A stretch of 64,000 nucleotides of DNA from Edaphocola aurantiacus. Lineage in GTDB: Bacteria; Bacteroidota; Bacteroidia; Chitinophagales; Chitinophagaceae. The notes below the pieces were generated by a model. It made no database searches. It was not told the DNA's origin and saw nothing but the letters and a program-made list of their open reading frames with translations. A program made the translations under genes and the position numbers. Below, in pieces: positions 53,913 to 62,972 of this stretch; the stretch's first letter is position 1, and every line of letters begins with the position of its first letter. The stretch spans positions 1 through 64,000 of the forward strand of contig NZ_VOSI01000003.1 in assembly GCF_019797745.1 (NCBI RefSeq). Reading direction: 5' to 3'.

Positions 53913-54311
53913 ATGGAGATTAATCATAGCGTACAGGGCAGGATAGGAACATCCTGTCAGACAACCATAACAGCAGGAAGGAATACGATTATCAGCGATG
54001 AGCCCATTGCCCTGGGTGGAAAAGAAGAGGGATTTAATCCCTTTGAGCTACTGGCGTCGAGCCTGGCAGCCTGTACCTGTGCTACTTTACGCATGTATGC
54101 CGATCGCAAGCGATGGCCTTTAACCGGGGTAGAAACGGAAGTCACCATTATCCGCAGCGATAGTACCACCACAACAGTATTTACCCGCCAGATCAAAGTA
54201 TCGGGCGACCTGGACGAGACGCAGAAGAGTCGTATACTGGCTATTGCCAATGCCTGTCCGGTACATAAGATTCTCTCCGGAACGGTGGAGATCCAGACGA
54301 AAATGGATTAA
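53913..54311 (+). CDS. OsmC/Ohr-family peroxiredoxin-like protein
   Basis: 132 residues from ATG 53913 (MEINHSVQGRIG). Family motifs: ALGGKEEGFNPFELLASSLAACTCATLRMYADRK, with the first reactive Cys, and ILAIANACPVHKILSG, with the second. OsmC/Ohr proteins reduce organic hydroperoxides through a Cys pair, homodimeric. Short, single-domain form. A TTG codon 18 nt upstream could extend it slightly but lacks support. Confidence 0.9.
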   Translation: MEINHSVQGRIGTSCQTTITAGRNTIISDEPIALGGKEEGFNPFELLASSLAACTCATLRMYADRKRWPLTGVETEVTIIRSDSTTTTVFTRQIKVSGDLDETQKSRILAIANACPVHKILSGTVEIQTKMD

Positions 54312-54355
54312 TGAACATCCAGTCGCTGAGGGACTCGAAGCAACAGTGTGCTTAT

Positions 54356-54363
54356 ACTTTTGT
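54356..54363 (+). promoter_or_regulatory. Isolated TACTTTTG box
   Basis: TACTTTTG matches the -7 element, but no gene follows on the plus strand before the convergent-side hairpin. It may be part of the neighbouring repeat-like stretch or a chance match. Confidence 0.25.
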
Positions 54364-54600
54364 ACCATTCGATTGCCTTAGGTTACGATTCTTACAAGTA
54401 CAGATCGCTCAAAAGGCATTATAAATCCGGCGTTCATAAAATCATTGGCTCGGTCAATAAAGTCGTAAACCATTGTCTGAGCGCAGCGTTCTGGTTTGCG
54501 ACCGACCGACACATTGATTTTTAGCCAGGGATTTATACAGCCTTGATTTTTTGGCGGTACCTTTTGCATCAAGGCAAAAGGTAGCAAAGTAATAAACAAA
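54364..54600. repeat. Probable interspersed element with hairpin
   Basis: A gene-poor stretch holding the perfect inverted repeat TACCTTTTG...CAAAAGGTA (54558-54583) and the text CCTTGATTTTTTGG, CATCAAGGCAAAAGG. Such lines recur between genes of Bacteroidota (recollection) and give false short reading frames. A 73-codon leftward frame here looks like one of these, so I do not call it a gene. Confidence 0.4.
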
Positions 54601-54614
54601 TTTACTTTATATAG

Positions 54615-54653
54615 AAAGGGGTATAATCAATTGAAATTGATTATACCCCTTTT
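54615..54653. terminator. Perfect 17-bp bidirectional terminator
   Basis: AAAGGGGTATAATCAAT / ATTGATTATACCCCTTT with a TGAA loop, 22 nt after the stop of the DPP IV gene on the minus strand; a T run is on the right and A run on the left. Confidence 0.85.
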
Positions 54654-54674
54654 AAACGACGCTCTAAATGATAT

Positions 54675-56849
54675 TTACAGGTTCTCCATGATATAAGCCG
54701 TCAATTTCTTGAACAGGTTATAGCGCGTATAGCCACCATAGATACCATGATTTTTATTGGTATAGTAGAATGCATCAAAGTCCTTATTGGCATTCACCAG
54801 GGCATTAGACATTTCAGTAGCATTCTGCAGGTGCACATTATCATCAGCAGTACCATGTACCAGCAGGTACTTACCTTTCAGGTTTTTGGCCATGCTTAAT
54901 GGCGCATTATCATCATATCCCTTTGCATTTTCCTGCGGCTGGCGCATATAACGTTCTGTATAGATGTTATCATAGAAACGCCAGTTGGTTACCGGTGCCA
55001 CGGCAATCGCCATTTTAAATACTTCCGGTGCTTTCATCAGACAGGTAGTACTCATGAATCCGCCATAGCTCCAGCCCCAGATACCAATACGGGCGGCATC
55101 TACATAAGATTGCTGTGCCAGGTATTTGGCCACTGCGATCTGGTCATCACTCTCGTATTTTCCTAATTGCAGGTAAGTCTTCTTTTTAAATGCTTCTCCG
55201 CGGCCACCGGTTCCGGTACCGTCTGCTACCACAATGATATAGCCTTTCTGTGCCAGCATCTGGTGCCACCAGTAGTGATCCAGCGTATTGTGGTTCACCA
55301 CCTGTTGTGATCCCGGACCAGAGTACTGGTACATCAGTACCGGGTACTTTTTGCCAGCATCAAAGTTTGGTGGTTTGATCATATAAGCATTCAGCGTATC
55401 GCCATTACCATTAGGGATACCCATAAAGGTAACCGGGCTGGTCTGGTACTCTGCCATGCGTTGTGTCAGTTGCTTGTTTTCTTCCAGTACGCGTACCGCT
55501 TTTCCGCTCTGATCCATCAAAGTGAATACCGGTGCGCTGTTTGCAGTGCTGTATTTGTCTACGAAATACTTGAATCCGTTGCAAGGCATGATGTCGTGCG
55601 AACCAATGCCTTTACTTAATGTTTTTTGCTGCTTGCCGTCCAGGCTGATGACATTAAAGGTATTGTTGATCGCCTTATCGGTAGCGGTATAATAAATTTT
55701 ATTGCCTTTCAGATCCACGCCCAGCAAATCTTTCACCTCATTGATACCACTAGTGATCGGGCTTAATTGCTGTTTGGCCCAGTCCCATTTGTACAGCTGG
55801 TTATAGCCGCTGCGCTCAGAATTGAATACGAAAGAATGATTGTCGTTCAGGAATGTCAGGTTATCATTGATCTCCAGGTATGCCGGGTTAGACTCGGTAT
55901 AGATCACTTTGGTTTGGCCGTTGCCAGCATTGGTCAGTAAGAGGTCCAGCTTATTTTGCAGGCGGTTCAGGCGATAGATACACAGCTCCTGCTCATTGTT
56001 GCTCCATTTAATGCGGGGAATGTACTGATCTGTTTCTGTACCGATATCGGCAGTGGCCGTTTGTCCGTTCGCCAAAGTGTAGGTATGTATCTTTACGATA
56101 GAGTTCGCTTCACCGGCTTTAGGGTATTTATAGCTATAGTTTCTCGGGTATTCTTTGCCCTCGTAGTATGGAATTACATATTCCTTTACTGCACTTTCAT
56201 CGAATAAATAATAGGCAAGAAAATTGCCCATTGGAGACCATTGGTAGGCCTGTGTAAACTCAAACTCTTCTTCATAAACCCAGTCACAGTTACCGTTGAT
56301 GATCTTATTATGTGCACCATTGGTCGTTACCGCAACTGTTTTACTATTGCTCAGGTCTTTATAATACAGGTTATTAGCCTTTACAAAAGCAACTTTTGTA
56401 CCGTCCGGAGAGAAAGATGCATGCAATACTTTATCCGCATCCAGTTGTTGGATCGATTTTGTTTTAAGGTCGAAAATGTAGACATAATGCAGCACAGAGC
56501 GTCTGTATATATTCTCAGAACTGGTCAGCAGCAGCATTTTCTGTTCGTCTGCACTAAATACAAACTCATCCACATCCAGTGCCTTGCCCTCAAAAGTGTT
56601 CGTTGATTTTTCAAACAATGTGCGCAGTTGCTTATTGCTTTTCATATCAAATACGGAAATGTTCCCGTTCTCCTGCTTCACATAGCTGGTGCCATTGTTC
56701 AGGACATCGAAACCCGGTACTGATGCGGCTTTAAAGCTGCCCTTCAGCAGGATATCATCCAGGGTAATTTCTTTTTGGGCATAAGTGTTTGCGTGCAGGC
56801 ACCATTGTGAACCCGCCAGCAATAACATAGTTTTGAACAGATGCTTCAT
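54675..56849 (-). CDS. S9-family dipeptidyl-peptidase IV-like serine peptidase
   Basis: 724 residues with signal peptide (MKHLFKTMLLLAGSQWCLHANTYAQ). The N-terminal two thirds form a beta-propeller; NCDWVYEEEFEF is the double-Glu motif that binds the substrate N-terminus in DPP IV. The C-terminal alpha/beta-hydrolase domain has the nucleophile GWSYGGFMST, the Asp in TADDNVHLQNA, and the His in NKNHGIYGG. It would remove dipeptides (Xaa-Pro) from peptides in the periplasm. Last gene of the rimO operon. Confidence 0.94.
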   Translation of the reverse strand: MKHLFKTMLLLAGSQWCLHANTYAQKEITLDDILLKGSFKAASVPGFDVLNNGTSYVKQENGNISVFDMKSNKQLRTLFEKSTNTFEGKALDVDEFVFSADEQKMLLLTSSENIYRRSVLHYVYIFDLKTKSIQQLDADKVLHASFSPDGTKVAFVKANNLYYKDLSNSKTVAVTTNGAHNKIINGNCDWVYEEEFEFTQAYQWSPMGNFLAYYLFDESAVKEYVIPYYEGKEYPRNYSYKYPKAGEANSIVKIHTYTLANGQTATADIGTETDQYIPRIKWSNNEQELCIYRLNRLQNKLDLLLTNAGNGQTKVIYTESNPAYLEINDNLTFLNDNHSFVFNSERSGYNQLYKWDWAKQQLSPITSGINEVKDLLGVDLKGNKIYYTATDKAINNTFNVISLDGKQQKTLSKGIGSHDIMPCNGFKYFVDKYSTANSAPVFTLMDQSGKAVRVLEENKQLTQRMAEYQTSPVTFMGIPNGNGDTLNAYMIKPPNFDAGKKYPVLMYQYSGPGSQQVVNHNTLDHYWWHQMLAQKGYIIVVADGTGTGGRGEAFKKKTYLQLGKYESDDQIAVAKYLAQQSYVDAARIGIWGWSYGGFMSTTCLMKAPEVFKMAIAVAPVTNWRFYDNIYTERYMRQPQENAKGYDDNAPLSMAKNLKGKYLLVHGTADDNVHLQNATEMSNALVNANKDFDAFYYTNKNHGIYGGYTRYNLFKKLTAYIMENL

Positions 56850-56882
56850 TCTTAGAAGTGTTATAATGAGAGTATGTAGTAT

Positions 56883-57521
56883 TTATTGTATTTCCGGCGC
56901 GTTAGGATCTTCCTTGAATTTCTGATCGGCAGTATGTGCAGCCGATCCGGTAATGCCTCCGCTTACGGCAAATTTCATGGCTTCCGCAGCATTCATCCCC
57001 TCAACCGGGCGTATATTATGTGCATCAGTAACGATTACCCAGCCAGAGATGGCATAAGAGTGGGGCAGGTACACCGATACTTTATCCGGCAGCGACGCAA
57101 AGTCCATGTCGCTCTGGGTCAGGAAGCCGATGCGCCAGATCTCCGGTTCGTTCTGGGTCTTGACCCATACCGGGTTATTGAATTTCTTTTTATCTCCGAC
57201 GAAAGATACCATCACGTCTTTGATAGCCGTATAAATGAATTTAATGCCGGGTGTATTTTCCAGCATATGTCCGAACAGGTCTACCAGGAAGCGCCCGATA
57301 AAGAAACGGGTACCCAGTATACCAATCAGGGTAGTGACCGTCAGGATCAGTATAAACACCAGACCCGGAAACTCCTTAGACAGGCTGGGTATAAGACTAT
57401 CTACACTGGTAAATATATACCAGATTACGGCAACGGTTACACTGATCGGTCCCAGAATGACCAATCCCTGGAAGAATGCCTTCAGTAAGAATTTGCCAAG
57501 GTTAGTATCGGATTGAGACAT
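56883..57521 (-). CDS. DUF502-family membrane protein
   Basis: 212 residues, two membrane helices near the N-terminus (FFQGLVILGPISVTVAVIWYIF and FILILTVTTLIGILGTRF), then the conserved NTPGIKFIYTAIKDVMVSFVGDKKKFNNPVWV and VSVYLPHSYAISGWVIVTD. The family is of unknown function and widespread in bacteria. It lies 3 nt after the YtxJ-like gene and 33 nt before the peptidase, so it is probably in the same transcript. Confidence 0.9.
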   Translation of the reverse strand: MSQSDTNLGKFLLKAFFQGLVILGPISVTVAVIWYIFTSVDSLIPSLSKEFPGLVFILILTVTTLIGILGTRFFIGRFLVDLFGHMLENTPGIKFIYTAIKDVMVSFVGDKKKFNNPVWVKTQNEPEIWRIGFLTQSDMDFASLPDKVSVYLPHSYAISGWVIVTDAHNIRPVEGMNAAEAMKFAVSGGITGSAAHTADQKFKEDPNAPEIQ

Positions 57522-57524
57522 GAT

Positions 57525-57848
57525 TTATGCGTTTTGTAAATGGGCCTGCAATACTGAAGCCCGGATCCTCCAATGAGATTCGTTAAATATACAAACTCCT
57601 TTGGAAATTACCAGTACCTGCGGCGATTTATGCAATACACCATAACGATGCGCGATCTCATCAGAGATGTCGCGGTAGCGGAGCAGGTCGAGGTAATAAG
57701 CCTCTGTATCGGCCGTTTCCAGCTCATCGTAAGTATCTGCGCTGATATTGCAACGGGTACTGTGCTTGAATATAATCTGCAGCTGATCCTCTGAAGCCAG
57801 GTCAATAGCATCGAGCTGGCTCATTTCAGTAAGCGGTATCCAGTTCAT
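57525..57848 (-). CDS. ytxJ: YtxJ-like bacillithiol-system thioredoxin-fold protein
   Basis: The 107-residue protein has IIFKHSTRCNISADTYDEL, matching the monothiol active site of YtxJ-type (DUF2847) proteins, and SPQVLVISKGVCIFNESH near the end. YtxJ is thought to act as a bacilliredoxin-like or general-stress redox protein. It lies 15 nt after rimO and 3 nt before the DUF502 gene. Confidence 0.82.
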   Translation of the reverse strand: MNWIPLTEMSQLDAIDLASEDQLQIIFKHSTRCNISADTYDELETADTEAYYLDLLRYRDISDEIAHRYGVLHKSPQVLVISKGVCIFNESHWRIRASVLQAHLQNA

Positions 57849-57863
57849 AAATTGTTCAGGTTA

Positions 57864-59171
57864 TTATACCAGTTCGGCTTCCAGATCGTAATCATACGCC
57901 TTAGTAATGCGTACAGTTACAAAGTCACCAACCGGCAGGTCTTCTTCCGTATTAATGATTACTTCATTATCTACCTCCACACTGTCAAATTCTGTACGGG
58001 CAATATATCTGCCTGCCTCAATCTTGTCGATCAGCACGCGGAACTCTTTACCCACATATTCCTGGTTTTTGGTGTAGGAAATTTCCTGCTGCACCTCCAT
58101 GATATCCTGCGCTCTTCTTTCCTTCTCTTCACTGCTCAGGGTATCTTCCAGTTCATAAGCGGTAGTATTCTCCTCATGTGAGTAGGTAAATATACCTACG
58201 CGCTCAAACTGCATTTCTTCCAGGAAAGCCTTCATCTCTTCCACATCATCCAGCGTTTCGCCCGGGAATCCGGTGATCATCGTCGTACGGATGGCAATAC
58301 CAGGCACCGCAGCACGGATATCCTGTATCAGCTCCACCATTTCTTTCTTGGTGATCTGGCGTTTCATGGCCTTCAGCATATTGTCACTGCAGTGTTGCAG
58401 GGGAATATCCAGGTAGTTACAAATATTATCGTATTTTCTGATTACCTCCAGCACATCCATCGGGAATTTGGTAGGGTAAGCATAGTGCAGGCGTATCCAT
58501 TCCAGGCCTTCGACCTGTGCCAGTTGTTCCAGCAGGTCGGCCAGTGCACGTTTTTTATACAGGTCCAGACCATAATAGGTCAGTTCCTGGGCAATCAGCA
58601 TAATCTCTTTTACACCATTCTTCACCAGGTGTCTGGCTTCTGTAAGGATCTCCTCAACTGGTTTGGATACGTGACCGCCACGCATTAAAGGGATCGCACA
58701 GAAAGAACAGGTACGGTTACAACCTTCAGATATCTTCAGGTATGCATAATGTTTAGGGGTACTCAGCAGGCGTTCGCCCAGTAATTCCTTTTTGAAATCT
58801 GCTTCCAGCTCTTTCAGGATAAAAGGCAGCTCCAGGGTACCGAACCAGGCATCTACCTCTGGTATCTCCTTAGCCAGGTCCTGACGGTAACGCTCACTTA
58901 AGCAGCCGGTTACCAGTACCTTATCCAGTTTACCTTCTTCCTTCAGGGCTACCTGCTCCAGGATGGTGTTTACAGACTCTTCTTTGGCCTTGTCGATAAA
59001 ACCGCAGGTGTTCACCACAACAATATTATGGTCCAGGCGTTCATTCTCATGCACTACGGCAATCTCATTTGCTTTGAGTTGTCCGCTCAATACTTCACTA
59101 TCCACCAGGTTTTTAGAACAGCCCAGTGTAATGATGTTTACTTTATTTTGTTTAAGCGTTTTGCTTTTCAT
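57864..59171 (-). CDS. rimO: Ribosomal protein S12 methylthiotransferase
   Basis: The 435-residue radical-SAM enzyme adds a methylthio group to Asp of ribosomal protein S12. N-terminal cluster motif LGCSKNLVDSE, VVNTCGFIDKAKEESV, the radical-SAM triad CNRTCSFCAIP, GFPGETLDDVEEM, and a C-terminal TRAM-like domain (DKIEAGRYIARTEFDSVEVDNEV) are all present. It starts a four-gene leftward operon with ytxJ, DUF502 and the peptidase. Confidence 0.95.
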   Translation of the reverse strand: MKSKTLKQNKVNIITLGCSKNLVDSEVLSGQLKANEIAVVHENERLDHNIVVVNTCGFIDKAKEESVNTILEQVALKEEGKLDKVLVTGCLSERYRQDLAKEIPEVDAWFGTLELPFILKELEADFKKELLGERLLSTPKHYAYLKISEGCNRTCSFCAIPLMRGGHVSKPVEEILTEARHLVKNGVKEIMLIAQELTYYGLDLYKKRALADLLEQLAQVEGLEWIRLHYAYPTKFPMDVLEVIRKYDNICNYLDIPLQHCSDNMLKAMKRQITKKEMVELIQDIRAAVPGIAIRTTMITGFPGETLDDVEEMKAFLEEMQFERVGIFTYSHEENTTAYELEDTLSSEEKERRAQDIMEVQQEISYTKNQEYVGKEFRVLIDKIEAGRYIARTEFDSVEVDNEVIINTEEDLPVGDFVTVRITKAYDYDLEAELV

Positions 59172-59191
59172 CTTTGATTTTATTCGGCCTG

Positions 59192-59199
59192 CAAAGGTA
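59192..59199 (-). promoter_or_regulatory. -7 box of the rimO operon
   Basis: TACCTTTG on the minus strand, 20 nt before the rimO ATG. A -33 TTG is not evident. Confidence 0.4.
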
Positions 59200-59224
59200 C
59201 AAATATTATCCTTAACACTATTTA

Positions 59225-59256
59225 TTGTGTGAATTAGCGTATAATGTTTATTTTTG
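59225..59256 (+). promoter_or_regulatory. ahcY promoter
   Basis: TTG at 59225-59227, a 21-bp spacer and TATTTTTG at 59249-59256; leader of about 30 nt. It excludes translation from upstream TTG 59225 and supports ATG 59294. Confidence 0.65.
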
Positions 59257-59293
59257 CCTGAATTTTTTACGAAAAAACTTTAATTACTATATT

Positions 59294-60622
59294 ATGAGTG
59301 TTGCATCTAAAGCACATATCGATTTTGCATTACCATACAAAGTAGCCGATATTTCTCTGGCTGAATGGGGTAGAAAAGAAATTAAACTGGCAGAAGCTGA
59401 AATGCCGGGTCTGATGAGCCTGAGAGCAGAGTATGGTGCGAGCCAGCCGCTGAAAGGCGCACGTATCGCTGGTTGTCTGCACATGACTATCCAGACTGCT
59501 GTACTGATCGAAACATTGACTGCCTTAGGTGCGGAAGTACGCTGGAGCTCTTGTAATATCTTCTCTACTCAGGACCACGCTGCTGCTGCTATCGCGGCTA
59601 CAGGCGTTCCGGTATTTGCCTGGAAAGGTGAGACCCTGGAAGAGGCTGACTGGTGTATTGAGCAGACATTATTCTTCGGTAGCGAAGATCGTCCGCTGAA
59701 TATGATCCTGGATGACGGTGGTGACCTGACTAACATCGTTCTGGATAAATATCCTGAACTGGTTGCTGCAATCAAAGGTCTGTCTGAAGAGACTACTACT
59801 GGTGTACACCGTTTATATGAGCGTATGGCTAATGGTACTTTACCAATGCCTGCAATCAATGTAAATGATTCTGTTACCAAATCTAAATTCGATAACAAAT
59901 ACGGTTGTAAAGAATCTCTGGTAGATGCGATCCGTCGTGCTACAGATATTATGATGGCTGGTAAAGTAGCGCTGGTAGCTGGTTACGGTGATGTGGGTAA
60001 AGGTTCTGCAGAATCTCTGAGAGGTGCAGGTGCCCGTGTAATCGTTACTGAGATCGATCCGATCTGTGCTTTACAGGCTGCTATGGACGGTTTTGAAGTG
60101 GCAAGAATGGAAAAAGCGGTTAAAGAAGCAGATATCATCGTGACGACTACAGGTTGTCGTGACATCGTTACCGAGAAAGAATTCCGTGCAATGAAAGATA
60201 AAGCGATCGTTTGTAACATCGGTCACTTCGATATCGAAATCGATATGGAGTGGTTGAACAATAACTACGGTCAGACTAAAGATACCATTAAACCACAGGT
60301 TGATCTGTACAACATCGATGGTAAAGAAATCATCGTGCTGGCAGAAGGCCGCCTGGTAAACCTGGGTTGTGCTACCGGTCACCCTTCATTTGTAATGAGT
60401 AACTCTTTCACTAACCAGACTTTAGCGCAACTCGAACTGTGGACTAACACTGCAGCATACGAAAACAAAGTATACGTTCTGCCTAAACACCTGGATGAGA
60501 AAGTAGCTCGTCTGCACCTGTCTAAAATCGGTGTAGAACTGGATATCCTGACTGATGCACAGGCTTCATACCTGGGTCTGTCTAAAGAAGGTCCTTACAA
60601 ACCAGAGCATTACAGATATTAA
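59294..60622 (+). CDS. ahcY: Adenosylhomocysteinase
   Basis: 442 residues. AhcY hydrolyses S-adenosylhomocysteine to adenosine and homocysteine, which feeds the metH-metF operon of this window. Signatures: [44 protein letters not shown]-binding [32 protein letters not shown], and the C-terminal [11 protein letters not shown]...KPEHYRY. The family start is at the [13 protein letters not shown] position. Single gene; the codon use is rich in common codons, as expected for a well-expressed protein. Confidence 0.97.
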   Translation: MSVASKAHIDFALPYKVADISLAEWGRKEIKLAEAEMPGLMSLRAEYGASQPLKGARIAGCLHMTIQTAVLIETLTALGAEVRWSSCNIFSTQDHAAAAIAATGVPVFAWKGETLEEADWCIEQTLFFGSEDRPLNMILDDGGDLTNIVLDKYPELVAAIKGLSEETTTGVHRLYERMANGTLPMPAINVNDSVTKSKFDNKYGCKESLVDAIRRATDIMMAGKVALVAGYGDVGKGSAESLRGAGARVIVTEIDPICALQAAMDGFEVARMEKAVKEADIIVTTTGCRDIVTEKEFRAMKDKAIVCNIGHFDIEIDMEWLNNNYGQTKDTIKPQVDLYNIDGKEIIVLAEGRLVNLGCATGHPSFVMSNSFTNQTLAQLELWTNTAAYENKVYVLPKHLDEKVARLHLSKIGVELDILTDAQASYLGLSKEGPYKPEHYRY

Positions 60623-60661
60623 TCATAACTCGGGCTTACCCGGTTTATAATATACTTTTCC

Positions 60662-60693
60662 TCAAACGCCTTTCCAAACCGAAAGGCGTTTGA
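60662..60693. terminator. Hairpin behind ahcY
   Basis: TCAAACGCCTTTC / GAAAGGCGTTTGA, perfect 13-bp stem, loop CAAACC. No T-run follows on the plus strand, so termination efficiency is uncertain. Confidence 0.6.
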
Positions 60694-60727
60694 TATTCGG
60701 TAAAAAAGCCATGTGTTTTATTTTCGG

Positions 60728-60735
60728 TATATTTG
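60728..60735 (+). promoter_or_regulatory. -7 box of the DUF4251 gene
   Basis: TATATTTG matches TAnnTTTG exactly, 22 nt before ATG 60757; no clear -33 box. Confidence 0.4.
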
Positions 60736-60756
60736 TTTAAGACAAAATACAGCATC

Positions 60757-61266
60757 ATGAAATATATAATAGCCTGTCTCGTGTTCTGCAGTTTCGGATT
60801 GATGGCACTGTCACCACCAAGGCCTCCGAGAGGTGTCATAGAAATGGCTGTTCAAAGCCAGCGCTTTACATTTAAAGCAGAGACGGCAAGGCCAATGGAA
60901 GATGTCAACATGGCGGTGATGGACATGTTTCCGAATGCAAGAGATCTTTACCGGATCGGAGAAGGTAATTATATACTACAGGTGACTCCCGATTCTCTTA
61001 TCGTATCCCTGCCGTATTTCGGGCGATCTTACACCTCGCTCTATGGTACGACAGATATCGGTATCAAATTCAGTTCATCAAAATATACCTACCAGGTAAG
61101 CAGACCATCGAAACGCAACAGACCATACGAAATACAGATCAAACCCCTGGACAGGAGTGACATCAATCGTATTACGGTAAGTGTATTTGACAATGGAAAT
61201 GCAACTGTTTATATATCCAGTGTATATCGTAACCCGATCAGTTACCAGGGTACATTGGTGAAATAA
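60757..61266 (+). CDS. DUF4251-like secreted protein
   Basis: About 169 residues with signal peptide (MKYIIACLVFCSFGLMALS). Matches to DUF4251 are QRFTFKAETARPM, NYILQVTPDSLIVSLPYFGRSYTS, DIGIKFSSSKYTYQVS, and VSVFDNGNATVYISSVYRNPISYQGTL. It is likely a periplasmic or envelope protein of unknown role. The ATG at 60757 follows a TATATTTG promoter box by 22 nt, which makes it preferable to an upstream TTG. Confidence 0.82.
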   Translation: MKYIIACLVFCSFGLMALSPPRPPRGVIEMAVQSQRFTFKAETARPMEDVNMAVMDMFPNARDLYRIGEGNYILQVTPDSLIVSLPYFGRSYTSLYGTTDIGIKFSSSKYTYQVSRPSKRNRPYEIQIKPLDRSDINRITVSVFDNGNATVYISSVYRNPISYQGTLVK

Positions 61267-61287
61267 TACAGCAGACTTTATTCTTAT

Positions 61288-61995
61288 ATGGGACAAAAAA
61301 AATTAGTACGTTTTAACGAGATCAAGACATTCGAAAACGTTTTAGAATTCCCGCAGGATATGCAGGGAAAATGGAATACCTTTTTTAAAAATGATAACCC
61401 TATTACCTTAGAGCTGGCCTGTGGTAAAGGAGAATATGCCGTAGGACTGGGTCGTCTGTACCCGGAGCGCAATTTCATCGGTATCGATATTAAAGGCAAC
61501 CGTATCTGGAGAGGTGCTAAAACAGCACTGGAAAATGGCCTGCACAATGTTGGCTTTGTACGGTCGCATATTGATAAAATTACCGATTACTTTACGCCCG
61601 GCGAAGTAAGCGAGATCTGGATCACCTTTCCCGATCCGCAGCTGAAAGGCGCGCGTATGAAAAAGCGCCTGACATATCCTCGTTTCCTGAGACTGTACCA
61701 GCAGATCATTACCCCTGATGCCACCATCAACCTGAAAACCGACAGCCCGGATCTGTACAACTTTACCAAAGCGGTTATAGACCTGTATGAGCTGGAAGTG
61801 CTGGTGGATGATGATAATATTTATGCAAAAGGTGCGGTATCTCCGGAATTGAGCATCAAAACGCACTACGAAGGACTGGATATCGCGGGTAGTAACCGCA
61901 TTCATTATTTGAAATTTAAGATCAATAAAGAACTGCCACTGGAGAAAGACGCTGTGCTGAAACAGATGTTTGCACACCAGGAAACAGAAGAATAG
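61288..61995 (+). CDS. trmB: tRNA (guanine-N7)-methyltransferase
   Basis: 235 residues. TrmB makes m7G46 in tRNA with S-adenosylmethionine. Motifs: LELACGKGEYAVGLGRLYPERNFIGIDIKGNRIWRGAKTALE (SAM-binding), then VSEIWITFPDPQLKGARMKKRLTYPRFL, the family's FPDPW-like segment (here FPDPQ), and LKTDSPDLYNFT. Complete. It lies 22 nt after DUF4251 and 13 nt before the DUF5522 gene. Confidence 0.95.
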   Translation: MGQKKLVRFNEIKTFENVLEFPQDMQGKWNTFFKNDNPITLELACGKGEYAVGLGRLYPERNFIGIDIKGNRIWRGAKTALENGLHNVGFVRSHIDKITDYFTPGEVSEIWITFPDPQLKGARMKKRLTYPRFLRLYQQIITPDATINLKTDSPDLYNFTKAVIDLYELEVLVDDDNIYAKGAVSPELSIKTHYEGLDIAGSNRIHYLKFKINKELPLEKDAVLKQMFAHQETEE

Positions 61996-62007
61996 ATCAG
62001 TCTCCAT

Positions 62008-62199
62008 ATGTTACAGGAAGGAACAGACTTTTACTTTAATGAAAACGGATTAATGGTGCTTACCGCAGCATACCACCTCAAAAGAGGGCGCTGCTGTGGT
62101 AATGGCTGTCTGCATTGCCCTTATGATTTTATCAATGTCAAGGAGCCTAAGCGCAGCGAATTATTGAAGCAAAGACAGGAGAAAAATCAGAAACCATAG
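62008..62199 (+). CDS. DUF5522-family small cysteine protein
   Basis: 63 residues, DFYFNENGLMVLTAAYHLKRGRCCGNGCLHCPYDF; the Cys cluster RGxCCGxGCxHCPY is the family hallmark and probably a metal site. Function unknown. Between trmB and the GDSL hydrolase, spaced by 13 and 13 nt, consistent with one operon. Confidence 0.88.
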   Translation: MLQEGTDFYFNENGLMVLTAAYHLKRGRCCGNGCLHCPYDFINVKEPKRSELLKQRQEKNQKP

Positions 62200-62211
62200 T
62201 ATATTTACGGG

Positions 62212-62823
62212 ATGCAAACATACTTAGCTTTAGGAGATTCATATACAATAGGAGAAGGCGTAGGGGCTACCGAAAACTTTCCTAACCAGTTGGTACAGGT
62301 ATTAAAAGACCGTTATCAGGTCGAAGTCAGTACACCGGAGATCATCGCCGTAACCGGCTGGACGACCGATGAACTGCAAGCTGGTATTGCTGAGCGGGAT
62401 TTGCAGGATACCTTTGATATGGTAACCTTACTGATTGGCGTGAATAACCAGTACCGTGGCCGCGACCTGGATAATTATGCCGCAGAATTTACCGGCTTAC
62501 TGGAACAGGCTATTGCTTTTGCCAAAGGCAATAAAGAAAAAGTTTTTGTAGTATCCATCCCCGATTGGGGGCATACCTCATTTGCTATTGAGAAAGGCTC
62601 CGATGCGGCAAAAGTAACTGCAGAGATCAAGGCATATAATGAGCGTAAGCAGGCCATTGCCGATGCACACGGTATTGTATTTGTAGATATTACGGAACTG
62701 ACCGATCAGCATGCCGGAGATGAGGCTACTTACCTGGTAGATGATAAGCTACACTACAGTGCAGCCATGTACCGTCTCTGGGCCGAAAAGATTGCAGATC
62801 GTATACACAATCATTTAGGATAA
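62212..62823 (+). CDS. SGNH/GDSL-type hydrolase
   Basis: 203 residues without a signal peptide. LALGDSYTIGEG contains the nucleophile block, TLLIGVNNQYRG the block with the oxyanion Asn, and DDKLHYSAAMY the catalytic Asp-x-x-His. It would hydrolyse esters (lipid or carbohydrate); substrate unknown. Terminated by a strong hairpin. Confidence 0.9.
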   Translation: MQTYLALGDSYTIGEGVGATENFPNQLVQVLKDRYQVEVSTPEIIAVTGWTTDELQAGIAERDLQDTFDMVTLLIGVNNQYRGRDLDNYAAEFTGLLEQAIAFAKGNKEKVFVVSIPDWGHTSFAIEKGSDAAKVTAEIKAYNERKQAIADAHGIVFVDITELTDQHAGDEATYLVDDKLHYSAAMYRLWAEKIADRIHNHLG

Positions 62824-62837
62824 TCATATTTATTTAT

Positions 62838-62876
62838 AAAAGGAATCCCGGTAGCCTGGCTACCGGGATTCCTTTT
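62838..62876. terminator. Strong bidirectional terminator
   Basis: AAAAGGAATCCCGGTAGCC and its exact reverse complement (62858-62876) nearly touch, with T-rich right arm. It ends the trmB-GDSL transcript; the stretch to 62972 holds nothing else recognisable. Confidence 0.9.
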
Positions 62877-62972
62877 GTAAATAAGCCTATACATTGTATG
62901 CTTTGATCATATTACCCTTCGAGTACATCAGGCTACGAAACCTTCAGTAACCAGGACTCGCAAAGCAGCGCT

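Noticed and set aside
54378-54599. 73-codon leftward frame in the repeat-like stretch
   Set aside because: Low-complexity start (LLPFALMQKVPPKNQG) is typical of false frames in Bacteroidota intergenic repeats; no promoter or terminator fits.
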